Source of the DNA: UBA11574 sp963752565
GTDB taxonomy: Bacteria; Desulfobacterota; Desulfobacteria; Desulfobacterales; UBA11574
Assembly: GCA_963752565.1 (NCBI GenBank)
Contig: CAVVZC010000003.1
Location: forward strand, 248,001-312,000
Reading direction: 5' to 3'
DNA: 64,000 nucleotides
Both the position numbers and the translations under genes were made by a program. The notes under the pieces were generated by a model, which was given only the letters and a program-made list of their open reading frames with translations, ran no database searches and was not told the origin of the DNA. Positions 18,691 to 27,855 of the stretch are shown piece by piece. Positions within the stretch are counted from its first letter, which is position 1. Each line of letters opens with the position of its first letter.

Positions 18691-20183
18691 TATCTCACCA
18701 CCATCAAATTGATTATTTTAAGAAAAAGATCCGGAAAAATGCCGAATAGAACCGAAGCCACAGCACAAAAAAACAGTGGAATCACCATAAACATAATAAG
18801 GGGGGAGCCTTCTAAAAAACCGGAAGAAGGGGTGTCCCCTGGATTCGGTTTTCCGAAAAACGATGTATAGACAACCGGTACGAAATAGCCTGCGTTGAGA
18901 AGGCTGCTTACCAGGATGACCGTCAACAGGATCGTATTATGGATGTCCAGAGTCCCCAGTGCCAGAAACCATTTTGTTACAAAACCACTCACCGGTGGAA
19001 CCCCGATCATGCTCAGAGAAGCAAGGCCGAACGCAATCATGGTAAAGGGCATGTTCCAGCCGATTCCTCCCATATCTGATACGTTTTTTTTATGGGTTGC
19101 CACGAAAATTGCCCCTGCGCAAAAAAAGAGTGTGATTTTGGCAAAGGCATGATTGGTGATATGGATAATTCCGCCGGTAATACTGTTGGGGGTCAACATG
19201 GCAACCCCTAAAATGATATAGGAAAGCTGACTGACTGTAGAATAGGCCAGTCTCATTTTTAGATTGTTTTGGGTGAGTGCGATCATGGAAGCGACAATGA
19301 TGGTAAAAGACGCCAGGTAGGCGGTGAAGAGGCCGAGGCCGAGTTTGTTCAGAATATTGATGCCGAATACCGAAAGCATCACTCTGGCAACGGAGAATAC
19401 CCCTACTTTGACCACAACCACGGCATGCAACAATGCGGAAACCGGGGTGGGGGCAACCATTGCTGCAGGAAGCCATCCGTGTATCGGCATGAGGGCCGCT
19501 TTGGCAAATCCAAAAATACACAATAGATAGGTGATTTTTACCAGTAACGGAGCTGCGGTTTGGGGAAAGATACCCGGTACAACATTGCCGATGGCAAAAT
19601 CCAAGGTGCCGCACTGGACGTAAACCAAAACCATGGCCGGCAACAGAAAAGCCTTGGAAGCGAACATCAAATAAACGATATATTTCCGGCCACCAAAATA
19701 CCCTTCCTCGTCTTGGTGGTGTGCAACCAGCGGATAGGTAAAAATGGAAACAATTTCGTAAAACAAATAGAGGGTGAACAGATTGGCAGAAAATGCCGCC
19801 CCCATGGCGCCGCCGACCGCCACAGCGTAGCAAAAGTAGAATCGTGTCTGGGCATGTTCGCTTAAACCCCGCATATAGCCGACACAGTAAAATCCGGCCA
19901 TGATCCACAAAAATGAAGACGTCCCGGCAAAAAGTATACCCAGACCGTCCAAATGAAATTTTATACTGACACCGGGGTAAAGTGTAAATAGCGTGTATTG
20001 ATAAGATCCTCCAGCCAAAAGGCGGGGCAATAAATAGACAACCGATAAAAAGGTCAGCAGCGCGCCAAAGACAGACCAGGACTCTCTCAGGTTCGGTTTG
20101 TTCTTCGAAGCCATAATGAGAAGGGCCGAAACCATGGGGATCAGTGGTGTCAAAACAATTTTGCTTGTGATTATGGTTTCCAT
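18690..20183 (-). CDS. MrpD-like antiporter subunit of complex I
   Basis: About 497 residues, polytopic. LFTLYLFYEIVSIFTYPLVAHHQD, AKAALMPIHGWLPAAMVAPTPVSALLHAVVVVK and ITNHAFAKITLFFCAGAI are MrpD/NuoM-type signatures. The Met at 20183 (METIITSK) is preferred over an in-frame start 60 bases upstream that would add a non-conserved hydrophobic leader. It lies between nuoK and a second antiporter-like gene. With NuoM and NuoN this gives four antiporter-type subunits, one more than in standard complex I. Confidence 0.85.
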   Translation of the reverse strand: METIITSKIVLTPLIPMVSALLIMASKNKPNLRESWSVFGALLTFLSVVYLLPRLLAGGSYQYTLFTLYPGVSIKFHLDGLGILFAGTSSFLWIMAGFYCVGYMRGLSEHAQTRFYFCYAVAVGGAMGAAFSANLFTLYLFYEIVSIFTYPLVAHHQDEEGYFGGRKYIVYLMFASKAFLLPAMVLVYVQCGTLDFAIGNVVPGIFPQTAAPLLVKITYLLCIFGFAKAALMPIHGWLPAAMVAPTPVSALLHAVVVVKVGVFSVARVMLSVFGINILNKLGLGLFTAYLASFTIIVASMIALTQNNLKMRLAYSTVSQLSYIILGVAMLTPNSITGGIIHITNHAFAKITLFFCAGAIFVATHKKNVSDMGGIGWNMPFTMIAFGLASLSMIGVPPVSGFVTKWFLALGTLDIHNTILLTVILVSSLLNAGYFVPVVYTSFFGKPNPGDTPSSGFLEGSPLIMFMVIPLFFCAVASVLFGIFPDLFLKIINLMVVR

Positions 20184-20420
20184 ATAAATGCCTAACCCGG
20201 ATAAACCGGAAAAAACAAATAACAAATCACAAAAAACAAACAATATCCAATGACCAAAAAGAAAAATTCAAAACAAAGACAACCTAATTTAATATACAAA
20301 ACTTAATTTTGATCATTGAAATTTGGAATTTCGAATTTATTTGGAATTTGGTGCTTGTGCTTTGTTTTTTTTCCATAAAATGCACAAAATTCACAATTAA
20401 GGTACTCATCGTGTCCTCTT

Positions 20421-20735
20421 CTATCCATGGAGCTCTTTGACCTCATCTGGGTCAATGGATCGATACTTTCGGAAAACAGCAAGTATGAAACTCACCACAA
20501 TCGCCGCTTCTGCGGCAGCAATACCCATGATAAACAGGGTAATCACCTGTCCAACAGCAGGATCGGGAGCAAGAAAACGGTTAAACGCCATAAAATTTAT
20601 TCCGGCACCGTTAAGAATCAGCTCCGTGGAAACCAGCATGCCGATAAAGGACCTATGCTGGATCAATCCGTAAATGCCGGCGATAAGGAGAAATACAGCC
20701 AGGATTAGATAGGAGTTAAGATGATTACTGATCAT
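20421..20735 (-). CDS. nuoK: Complex I subunit K
   Basis: A 104-residue, three-helix membrane protein. RSFIGMLVSTELILNGAGINF contains the conserved Glu of helix II, and IMGIAAAEAAIVVSF the second conserved Glu; both are part of the central proton path. The start overlaps the nuoJ stop by four bases (ATGA). A gap of about 240 AT-rich bases separates it from the antiporter gene downstream. Confidence 0.93.
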   Translation of the reverse strand: MISNHLNSYLILAVFLLIAGIYGLIQHRSFIGMLVSTELILNGAGINFMAFNRFLAPDPAVGQVITLFIMGIAAAEAAIVVSFILAVFRKYRSIDPDEVKELHG

Positions 20736-21319
20736 GTGGATGCTTCTCCCTTTTCCTCCGGGACAGCGGCAACTTCTTTTACGGTCGAACGGTCCGTCAT
20801 CATCCCTCCGGCTCCCCCTCTGGCCAGAATGATCGCGCCAACTATCGCAATCAGAAGGATGACCGAAATCAGTTCAAAGGCCAGGCAATACGTGTAAAGA
20901 AACTCTTCTCCCAGGTGAGCTGTTGAGAAATCCCTGTTGTTCGCCACAGCAGGAATCCAATCGGTTTTTATGACACAGGCAAGAATCAGCAAAAAGGCCG
21001 TAACCGCCGAGGAAATCGCCAAAAATTTATTTCGCCAGTCTTTAATGCCCTTTTCCGCCACTTCTGTCGGCGTATATCCAACCATAATGCCGAATACCAG
21101 AACGATACATATGGCCCCGATATAAATGAGAATCTGCATCAGGGTGAGAAACATACTCCCCAGATAAAAATAAATACCGGCAACGCCGAGAAGTGCCACA
21201 GCCAGCCCCAAAACCGTTTGCATGAGAATTTTTGCTCGTATGGTAATGAGGCTTCCCAATATCACCAGAATAATAAATGCGATAAAAAGCCCTTCGGCAA
21301 CGATCTGGTAAAAGGTCAT
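20732..21319 (-). CDS. nuoJ: Complex I subunit J
   Basis: A 195-residue membrane protein with five helices. ILIYIGAICIVLVFGIMV is the conserved helix III segment that contains the pi-bulge in known structures. It starts within the nuoI stop (ATGA overlap) and ends within the nuoK start. The hydrophilic C-terminal tail of about 30 residues is variable across the family. Confidence 0.92.
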   Translation of the reverse strand: MTFYQIVAEGLFIAFIILVILGSLITIRAKILMQTVLGLAVALLGVAGIYFYLGSMFLTLMQILIYIGAICIVLVFGIMVGYTPTEVAEKGIKDWRNKFLAISSAVTAFLLILACVIKTDWIPAVANNRDFSTAHLGEEFLYTYCLAFELISVILLIAIVGAIILARGGAGGMMTDRSTVKEVAAVPEEKGEAST

Positions 21320-21759
21320 ATTCTCCGTTCCTCCAGCCGTTTGAGAATATCATAATGAAACGCTTCCTTGGTAAAGGCCGCCAGGTTGTATTCCTGGGAA
21401 TACTCAAGTGCGTCTTTTGGGCAGATTTCGACGCATGTTCCGCACAGGCTGCATTTGGTAAAGTCCAGCTCAAAAAGGACCAGGGATTTCTTCTTTTTAC
21501 CCTCCATTTTTTCACCTTTGACTTTGATACAGTCGGAAGGGCAGGACTTTTCGCACATTCCACAGCTGATGCACAGATATGTATTTTTTCCCGGGTCCAG
21601 AATAAGATCGATGTGACCCCGGTAATTGGGCGTAATATTGATTTCTTCCCTGGGATACTGCACCGTAACAATCGGCGAAAAAAGCGCTTTCATGGTAACG
21701 CCGAGTCCTTCAACCAGACTCTTTCCACCGGTATACAGTTCTGAAAAGTATTGCTTCAT
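21316..21759 (-). CDS. nuoI: Complex I subunit I, 2[4Fe-4S] ferredoxin arm
   Basis: A 147-residue ferredoxin-like subunit. CISCGMCEKSCPSDC and CSLCGTCVEICPKD bind clusters N6a and N6b, which pass electrons to NuoB. With no NuoEFG genes here, these clusters may receive electrons from a soluble ferredoxin or another donor docked at this face. Its start overlaps the nuoH stop by four bases. Confidence 0.93.
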   Translation of the reverse strand: MKQYFSELYTGGKSLVEGLGVTMKALFSPIVTVQYPREEINITPNYRGHIDLILDPGKNTYLCISCGMCEKSCPSDCIKVKGEKMEGKKKKSLVLFELDFTKCSLCGTCVEICPKDALEYSQEYNLAAFTKEAFHYDILKRLEERRI

Positions 21760-22739
21760 AGTTTAACAATCACTGCCGTTATCAAAAGGTTTAAAAGAGA
21801 AAAGGGTATCAAATACTTCCAGGCAAAGTTAAGCAATTGATCAAAACGTACTCGAGGATATGTCCACCGCACCATAATCATAAGAAACAACAAGAAATAG
21901 ACCTTCAGAAAAAACCAGACCACACCCAGGTATTCACCATAGGGAAGATGGGGCCCGTGCCAGCCGCCCAAAAAGAGAACCGTCGCCACCGAAGCGACGA
22001 TAAACATATTGGTGTACTCTCCGATAAAAAAAAGTGAGAATCCCATTCCGCTGTATTCGGTGTGAAACCCTGCTGTGAGCTCGCTTTCAGCCTCAGGAAG
22101 GTCAAATGGAGCACGGTTGGTTTCTGCAAGTCCTGCAACAATGTATATGAGGAAGGCAACCGGCTGTAAAAAAACGAACCAGATGTTTTGCTGTGCGCCG
22201 ACGATTTCCTTAAGGCTGAATGTATTACACATGAAGACTACGGCGAGCAATGAAAGCAAAATCGGAATTTCATAAGCAATGGACTGAGCAACGGCCCTCA
22301 TGGCGCCGAACATGGAGTATTTGTTATTGGAGCCCCATCCGCCGACCAAAAGCGCCATGACGTTGACGGATCCCATGGTAACGATGAAAATAAGGCCCAG
22401 ATTCAGATCCCTTGCCTGAAGTTTTTCGCTAAAGGGAATCACTAAAAGGGGAAGAATCACCGGCGTAAATGACAAAAGCGGCGCCACCCTAAAGAGGGTA
22501 CGATCCACATTGAACGGGATCATCAGCTCTTTCCCCACCAGCTTCACACCATCGACAATCATTTGAAGGATGCCGTGCGATCCCACTTCCATGGGACCGG
22601 GGCGCCGTTGAACGTGTCCTGCGATTTTCCGCTCCGCATACCCCATCATGATGGCGTTGAGAAAAAGGAATGAAATGATGATAACGGCGGCGATCAGCAT
22701 CCGGATCAGTTCAGGCGGTAGTATTGAAATCGTTTCCAT
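21756..22739 (-). CDS. nuoH: Complex I subunit H
   Basis: A 327-residue membrane subunit that forms part of the quinone chamber. YAERKIAGHVQRRPGPMEVG, the GLAETNRAPFDLPEAESELTAGF loop and FWVRWTYPR-like VRWTYPRVRFDQL are diagnostic; the acidic loop lines the quinone access path. There is a 237-base gap upstream to nuoD, filled with AT-rich repeats of TCGAAT type and no gene. Confidence 0.94.
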   Translation of the reverse strand: METISILPPELIRMLIAAVIIISFLFLNAIMMGYAERKIAGHVQRRPGPMEVGSHGILQMIVDGVKLVGKELMIPFNVDRTLFRVAPLLSFTPVILPLLVIPFSEKLQARDLNLGLIFIVTMGSVNVMALLVGGWGSNNKYSMFGAMRAVAQSIAYEIPILLSLLAVVFMCNTFSLKEIVGAQQNIWFVFLQPVAFLIYIVAGLAETNRAPFDLPEAESELTAGFHTEYSGMGFSLFFIGEYTNMFIVASVATVLFLGGWHGPHLPYGEYLGVVWFFLKVYFLLFLMIMVRWTYPRVRFDQLLNFAWKYLIPFSLLNLLITAVIVKL

Positions 22740-22976
22740 ATGCTATTTTTTATAAGCGCTTTAGTGTAGAATTCTTTAAATATCGAATATCGAACAAAGA
22801 ATTTCGAATGACGAAGGATGGAATCGCTTCGCTCTGTTTTTTATATACATAAAAATATCAAAATACATTACTTCGACATTCATTATTCATTATTCGATAT
22901 TCTGCGGTTTAATTATCAGCCACAAAGTTGATTCTTGGTGAATCCTCAAATACTTAATATCCTTTTGCTACACGTT

Positions 22977-24089
22977 CTACCGGTCCATTTCCGGTATTAC
23001 CAGATCGAAGCTTCCTAAAATGGATACCAGGTCGGGCAATAGAATCCCGCGTCCCAGCTCGGGGAGGCAGCTTAAGTTGGAGTAGGACGGAACCCTTATT
23101 TTCAACCTGTAGGGAGTGCTCGTTCCATCTCCCACCAGGTAGTATGACAGTTCACCTCTTGCCGCTTCCACAGCAAAATTGCAGTCGCCGGGGGTCAACT
23201 TTATATTTTTCTTTACCTTCGCTCGAATCGGCCCGTCCGGTAGCCGGTCCAGGGCCTGCTCAATAATCCGGAGGCTTTGCTCGATCTCCTGGACACGAAC
23301 CATGTATCGGTCCAGACAATCCCCTTTCTCTCCCACCGGAATCTCAAAATCAAATTCAGGATAAACAGAATAGGGTTCATTCTTGCGGACATCATAAGCG
23401 ATGCCCGATCCCCTCAAATTCGGACCGGTCATTCCGTATCGGAGCGCCATATCCGGTGACACGATCCCGATATTTTCCGCACGTTTGATGAAAATAATAT
23501 TTTTTGTCACCAGCTTTTCATAGATCACGTAACGTTTGCGCATGCGTTTAACAAAGGCACGGGTCGCCTTTATAAACTTGTCGTCGATATCCTGGTAAAC
23601 GCCGCCAAAACGATAATAGCAGTAAGTGAGTCTGGAGCCGGTGATGCTTTCCAGAATATCTAAGATGTGCTCACGGTCATCAAAGCCGTAAAGAATGGGA
23701 GTAAATGCACCAAGATCGAGAAGGTAGGCACCGAGCCAGAGCAGGTGGCTGGCGACCCGGTTCAACTCCGATGTAATGACCCGGATGTACTCGGCTCTTT
23801 TTGGGACCTCGATTCCCGCTTTTCGCTCAATAAGAGAGACGTACCCGTGATTGTACGGAAGCGCACAAACATAATCCATCCTGGCAGTATTGGGCATAAA
23901 ACCCTGATTCGGTCTGGACTCTCCCATCTTTTCGTGCATGCGGTGGATAAACCCGAGCACCGGTTGGGGATCAAGGACGTATTCACCTTCCATCTCCAGC
24001 ACAATGAGGAGCACACCGTGGGTGCTGGGATGCTGGGGCCCCATATTTAAAAAGAACCGGTTATGTTCCTGATATTCTGATTCGAGCAT
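22977..24089 (-). CDS. nuoD: Complex I subunit D
   Basis: A 370-residue 49-kDa-type subunit related to the large subunit of NiFe hydrogenases. MGPQHPSTHGVL carries the quinone-site His, and RGSGIAYDVRKNEPY, EAARGELSYYLVGDG and DLVSILGSFDLVIPEMDR complete the family pattern. The terminal EMDR is the usual end. It is a separate gene from nuoC, unlike the fused NuoCD of enterobacteria. Confidence 0.94.
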   Translation of the reverse strand: MLESEYQEHNRFFLNMGPQHPSTHGVLLIVLEMEGEYVLDPQPVLGFIHRMHEKMGESRPNQGFMPNTARMDYVCALPYNHGYVSLIERKAGIEVPKRAEYIRVITSELNRVASHLLWLGAYLLDLGAFTPILYGFDDREHILDILESITGSRLTYCYYRFGGVYQDIDDKFIKATRAFVKRMRKRYVIYEKLVTKNIIFIKRAENIGIVSPDMALRYGMTGPNLRGSGIAYDVRKNEPYSVYPEFDFEIPVGEKGDCLDRYMVRVQEIEQSLRIIEQALDRLPDGPIRAKVKKNIKLTPGDCNFAVEAARGELSYYLVGDGTSTPYRLKIRVPSYSNLSCLPELGRGILLPDLVSILGSFDLVIPEMDR

Positions 24090-24123
24090 GATGAAATTGT
24101 CTTTTTTTCGTCGGTAATAAAGT

Positions 24124-24672
24124 CTAACTATCGACCGGTTTCGGCTCGGCTTCTTTTTCGGTCATTTCCGGTACCTCTGACGGCCAAGAAACCTCATCAA
24201 GAGATTTCAGCTTTTTTTCCTCTTTCAACAGCGGATGAAAATCCTGATCTTCTTCAGAAAGAAGTAGCGGTTTCAGGTTGGGATGGCCGTCAAAAATAAC
24301 ACCAAAAAGATCCCGGGTTTCTCTTTCATGCCAGTCGGCACCCTGATAAATATCTGATATACTGGGGACCTCGAGGTTTTTGGGCACCGAAACGCGGGCC
24401 TTAATTCGATATAGTTGATCATACCTTGCAAATTGATAAAGCACCTCCAGGCCGGAGTTACCCTTATCGTGCCCCTCATCCGGCCGAACATGAAGCCCTG
24501 CAACAAATACGATATAGAAACCGAGATCATAAGCTGTTTGGGCAAATTTTCGGACCTGATTCACATCCAGCACAACTTCCAGGTGATATCCTCTCTGGTC
24601 ATAGTCCGTCTCGCTGGCATCAAGTCCTTGATGTATAAAATCTTTTTGATAATCTTTGGTTTCTTTTGCCAT
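24124..24672 (-). CDS. nuoC: Complex I subunit C
   Basis: A 182-residue 30-kDa-type subunit. The conserved C-terminal stretch is DWHERETRDLFGVIFDGHPNLKPLLL, which packs on NuoD. The start shares a base with the nuoB stop (TAATG-type junction), so translation is coupled. The acidic C-terminal tail after ESEEDQDF is longer than usual but normal for the family. Confidence 0.93.
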   Translation of the reverse strand: MAKETKDYQKDFIHQGLDASETDYDQRGYHLEVVLDVNQVRKFAQTAYDLGFYIVFVAGLHVRPDEGHDKGNSGLEVLYQFARYDQLYRIKARVSVPKNLEVPSISDIYQGADWHERETRDLFGVIFDGHPNLKPLLLSEEDQDFHPLLKEEKKLKSLDEVSWPSEVPEMTEKEAEPKPVDS

Positions 24673-25304
24673 TACTTCACCCTCAATCCTTTTACCTTTT
24701 TTAAAGGAGATTTGGGATGACGATTTTGGGGAATAGGATGTCGGATACCGGTAATCTTTTCCTGAACTTTAAGAATTCCTTCGAGGAGACCTTCTGGGCG
24801 GGGGGGACAGCCGGGAACATAGACATCGACAGGTATCAGTTTGTCGACGCCCTCGATGATATTATAATTTTCCTTGATCTTGAAGGGTCCACCTGAGATG
24901 GCACAGTTGCCCAAGGCAATGACCCACTTGGGAGACGGCATTTGTTCGTAAAGCGTCAACAGTACCGGAGCAAGTTTTTTGTTCACTGTTCCAGCCACGA
25001 TCATTAAATCCGATTGTCTGGGTGACGGCCTGAAAACTTCAGATCCATATCTGGAGATGTCGAAACGGGCCATACCGGTTCCCATCATCTCTATTGCGCA
25101 GCAAGCGATGCCAAATGTCATGGGCCACAGTGAATTTGCCTGGCACAACTTCAGAATGGTGTCGACCAGCTTCATGCGCAAAAGGGGCCCTTCACCATAT
25201 TCTCTGCCTTGTTCGACAACCGGTCGGCAAGATTCAGACTTTAAATATGCGGCATATGCATTTAAGTCGGGTCTTATCGGCGAACTTTTATTTTCCTCTC
25301 CCAC
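24672..25304 (-). CDS. nuoB: Complex I subunit B, N2 cluster
   Basis: A 210-residue PSST-type subunit holding the terminal [4Fe-4S] cluster N2 next to the quinone site. The ligands are the CC pair in ACCAIEMM, the Cys in LGNCAISGG and the Cys in PGCPPRPEGLL. The start is a GTG at 25304 with AAAGGAG upstream; it overlaps nuoA by 31 bases. The C-terminal basic tail is family-variable. Confidence 0.94.
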   Translation of the reverse strand: MGEENKSSPIRPDLNAYAAYLKSESCRPVVEQGREYGEGPLLRMKLVDTILKLCQANSLWPMTFGIACCAIEMMGTGMARFDISRYGSEVFRPSPRQSDLMIVAGTVNKKLAPVLLTLYEQMPSPKWVIALGNCAISGGPFKIKENYNIIEGVDKLIPVDVYVPGCPPRPEGLLEGILKVQEKITGIRHPIPQNRHPKSPLKKVKGLRVK

Positions 25305-25672
25305 GTGAATACTCCTTTAACCCAAGCGTAAACAATGGCCAGGATCAAAATGCCCAAAAAGATGAAAATCTCCACAATTCCACGAACACCGGATACTTTG
25401 TCAAAGGCCGTTGCAACCGGGAACAAATACAGGATATCGACATCAAATGCGAGAAAAATGAGTGCGTAAAGGTAATAGGCAACGCCATATCGGTAATCCC
25501 AGGCTTTTCCGTAGATATCCATCCCGCATTCGTATGTATCCAGAGATTTTTTAAGATGTGTTCTTTTGGGGCGAATAAACCAGTTGACGATGAACGGCGC
25601 AAATCCTCCAATAAAACCCACAACGAGGAAAAGAAAGATGTACATGTAGTCTAAAAGGGCGGTTTCCGTCAT
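25274..25672 (-). CDS. nuoA: Complex I subunit A
   Basis: A 132-residue three-helix subunit and the first gene of the nuo operon. The loop between helices I and II carries DTYECGMD, with the quinone-site Cys, and YALIFLAFDVDILYLFPVA has the conserved acidic pair. A hairpin terminator (25707-25733) separates it from hgcB upstream, so the nuo promoter probably lies in the 25673-25706 interval or overlaps the terminator; none was fixed. Confidence 0.93.
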   Translation of the reverse strand: MTETALLDYMYIFLFLVVGFIGGFAPFIVNWFIRPKRTHLKKSLDTYECGMDIYGKAWDYRYGVAYYLYALIFLAFDVDILYLFPVATAFDKVSGVRGIVEIFIFLGILILAIVYAWVKGVFTWERKIKVRR

Positions 25673-25706
25673 TTCCTGGATCCTAAAAAGCCGGTTATTT
25701 TAGCGC

Positions 25707-25733
25707 AAAAAAAAATGCCTGGTGAGGCATTTT
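25707..25733 (-). terminator. Rho-independent terminator between hgcB and nuoA
   Basis: AAAATGCCT, loop CACC and AGGCATTTT form a 9-bp stem followed by a long T-run on the minus strand (A-run 25707-25715). It should end the hgcAB transcript before nuoA. Confidence 0.85.
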
Positions 25734-25935
25734 AATTGAACCTCATTTGCCAAAGAAATTCTTTTAATTTCTAAAATGAAAATTGTCAAGAGTTGTTTTT
25801 GTTGTTTTTTGCAACACGGTGCTAAAAAATTATACACTTTCAACTAGATAAAAAAACATGTCGGATTGAAAATCAAGGAAAACGCATATGGGTTGATGAA
25901 TATTAAGACAAAAGAAATGCATTACGGTGATAAGA

Positions 25936-26265
25936 TTAACAGCAGTTTTTACTTGGGTCTTTGGGAGGTTCGTTCTTGGTTTCGATTACACAGCAACAGG
26001 ATCCTTCTCTACCCAGAGCTGAATTGATAACAGCCGCAGCACAGCCAACACCAGCCTGAACAGAGAGCGCTTCTGTGGGACAATTCATTGCACAAGCCCC
26101 ACACTCCATGCAGGCATCCCTGTTTTCAATTTGAACTTTCCTGTTGCCCATGCTCAGAACCGCGTGAGGGCATACGATGACGCACATCCCGCAACCCGAA
26201 CAATTTTTCTCGTTTAATTGAAGCGTTACAACATCTTTTAAATAGATCATCTTTTCCATTTTCAT
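25936..26265 (-). CDS. hgcB: HgcB, ferredoxin for mercury methylation
   Basis: A 109-residue ferredoxin. CSGCGMCVIVCP and CMECGACAMNCP bind two [4Fe-4S] clusters; GVGC supplies the extra conserved Cys, and the protein ends in the vicinal CC pair typical of HgcB. HgcB is known to reduce the corrinoid of HgcA and is thought to handle Hg(II) through these Cys residues. It begins 6 bases after hgcA on the same strand. An additional SCCC run near residue 90 is more Cys-rich than I expect. The call rests on the pairing with hgcA. Confidence 0.92.
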   Translation of the reverse strand: MKMEKMIYLKDVVTLQLNEKNCSGCGMCVIVCPHAVLSMGNRKVQIENRDACMECGACAMNCPTEALSVQAGVGCAAAVINSALGREGSCCCVIETKNEPPKDPSKNCC

Positions 26266-26271
26266 CGGCCT

Positions 26272-27333
26272 TTAAGAGACAAGTCGCGATCCTACCCAGA
26301 GGGTCAATCCAGCCACTCCACCAACAATTTCAAGGGGTACAGCCCATCGCATCTCTTTTCTGACACCGGAAAGAGACGTGTAGGTCGAAGCGCCGGTAAA
26401 ATTCATAGCAAGATAGGCCGACAACGCCGGAGCCAGAAAAAACCAGGCCAGGATACTCATATAATTCATCGAAATGTTAAGATAAAACGCTCCGAAAAGA
26501 GCAATAAACAGTGTTGTTACCAGGCCCATGATCAAGCCTTTCTGAGAAAAGGCTTGACCTGGAATCCATGGCAAAAGAATCGGTGTTAGAATTGCCCCGG
26601 CCAGCAGCGCCCCGAGCAGATTGAGTACGGCAAAGAGCCCATCGTTCAATACACCCTGCCAAAATCCGGATGGTGTGCCCAGCCCTCCCAATAAGAAAAA
26701 GACCGGCAGTATCAATAATGACCATTTTAAAGCGCTGACCAGTTCAACAGGTATTAAAACCACCCTTTCAAGCATTGTAAATGTCTTTCGCCGCATTTTT
26801 GGGGTTGCCTTCATACCGGCATCCAGAAAAGCCGGCAAATCGATGGCCTGAATAGGGCCGTAAAAAACTTTGAATCCGGTTCGTTTTTTCACCTTGTAGG
26901 CTGCAACACCGGGGCCTGCCAGTTGGGGTAAAATCAACTCCCTATGGGATACCACGCGATTCAATTGGCTAAATTCGATACGCCGAACCAGTTCATCCGT
27001 CCCAAACGTCCCTTTCCCGGCCGCACACCAGACATTGATGCCATTGGTATCCAGAACCAAAATCCATGCATGCCGGTTGGAAAGAGATTCACGCAATCGG
27101 TCAAAACTCATTTTGTAATTGGCTGTAACTAGAACAGGTGATCGTTCATTCGGCTCCCCAAGTGCATAAAGGCCGGGGTCAACGGTATAGTTCATGCGGC
27201 CCACACCCCAGCGGGCCTTAATGCTTCCCCAGTGATCCGGCCAGCTCAGATCGGAAGAAATCTTGGGTACATCACCTGTCGGTGTCTGAACCGAACCAAT
27301 GATAAACGGCTGATTCATATCCGGGCGGCTCAA
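26272..27333 (-). CDS. hgcA: HgcA, corrinoid protein for mercury methylation
   Basis: About 353 residues. The diagnostic cap-helix motif NVWCAAGK is present at about residues 100-107; its Cys is the lower-axial ligand to cobalt and is needed for methylation in studied strains. The N-terminal half is the corrinoid-binding domain, and the C-terminal half has about five membrane helices, as in HgcA and unlike the soluble CFeSP it resembles. The reading starts at a TTG (27333); an ATG five codons later (27318) is an alternative. HgcA passes a methyl group to Hg(II), giving methylmercury. Confidence 0.94.
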   Translation of the reverse strand: MSRPDMNQPFIIGSVQTPTGDVPKISSDLSWPDHWGSIKARWGVGRMNYTVDPGLYALGEPNERSPVLVTANYKMSFDRLRESLSNRHAWILVLDTNGINVWCAAGKGTFGTDELVRRIEFSQLNRVVSHRELILPQLAGPGVAAYKVKKRTGFKVFYGPIQAIDLPAFLDAGMKATPKMRRKTFTMLERVVLIPVELVSALKWSLLILPVFFLLGGLGTPSGFWQGVLNDGLFAVLNLLGALLAGAILTPILLPWIPGQAFSQKGLIMGLVTTLFIALFGAFYLNISMNYMSILAWFFLAPALSAYLAMNFTGASTYTSLSGVRKEMRWAVPLEIVGGVAGLTLWVGSRLVS

Positions 27334-27485
27334 CTGAGCCTTTTGTTGCTTAGGTCAGCAACTGGTATCCGTCGACGGCAAAGGTCCTTGGTCTTGAACG
27401 GGTCGATTATTTAATAGATCATTGGACACTTAAATATGTTATTCTCCTATCGTGGATGGACACTAGTTCGGCTCGCAAATCCAGC

Positions 27486-27689
27486 CTAAACTGGCGGATA
27501 ATTAATCTCTTTGAGTGTTTCTTTGATGTGTTCCAGTGTGACAGGGGATTCAAACTCAACCGTTATGCTTTTATTTCCAGGATCACCTTCCACGGTTTTG
27601 ACGCCTTCCAGTTCATTCAACTCATTTTTGATCGACATCACACAATGGCCACAGGAAATATTGGGTATGGAAAAGGTTTCTTTTGCCAT
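27486..27689 (-). CDS. Heavy-metal-associated (HMA) domain protein, CopZ-like
   Basis: A 67-residue ferredoxin-fold metallochaperone. SCGHC gives Cys13 and Cys16, the soft-metal pair; the rest of the domain is standard. Such proteins carry Cu(I) and can bind Hg(II). GGAGG precedes the ATG. The promoter upstream has a -35 TTGACA and an operator-like CACATTGTAG. The gap to hgcA is 153 bases without an obvious terminator, so hgcAB may be read from this promoter. Adjacency to hgcAB makes a mercury role conceivable, but a copper role is the default. Confidence 0.88.
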   Translation of the reverse strand: MAKETFSIPNISCGHCVMSIKNELNELEGVKTVEGDPGNKSITVEFESPVTLEHIKETLKEINYPPV

Positions 27690-27728
27690 TTTGTTGTTCC
27701 TCCTTTGGTTTCTTCAAAGTAGATAATA

Positions 27729-27748
27729 CTACAATGTGGCTGTGTCAA
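27729..27748 (-). promoter_or_regulatory. Promoter/operator of the HMA gene
   Basis: On the minus strand TTGACA (27743-27748) is followed by CACATTGTAG (27729-27738) and a TATTAT/TATCTA -10-like stretch. The CAC-ATT-GTA core matches the YAC-NNN-GTR motif seen at five other sites in the window. Confidence 0.6.
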
Positions 27749-27855
27749 CCTGAAAAAATTGTAACATTTTAGCCTTTTGAAAACATTACACAAAATTAAT
27801 CGGTTAACACCGCAACTTAAACAAAACAAGTTCAATAATGATCTGCATTTTTTTG

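Noticed and set aside
19090..19908. A 272-codon open frame inside the MrpD-like gene
   Set aside because: It is an out-of-frame shadow of a clearly recognisable antiporter gene.
26272..27333. CFeSP (AcsC/CdhD) instead of HgcA
   Set aside because: The NVWCAAGK motif, the membrane helices and the HgcB partner are specific to HgcA.
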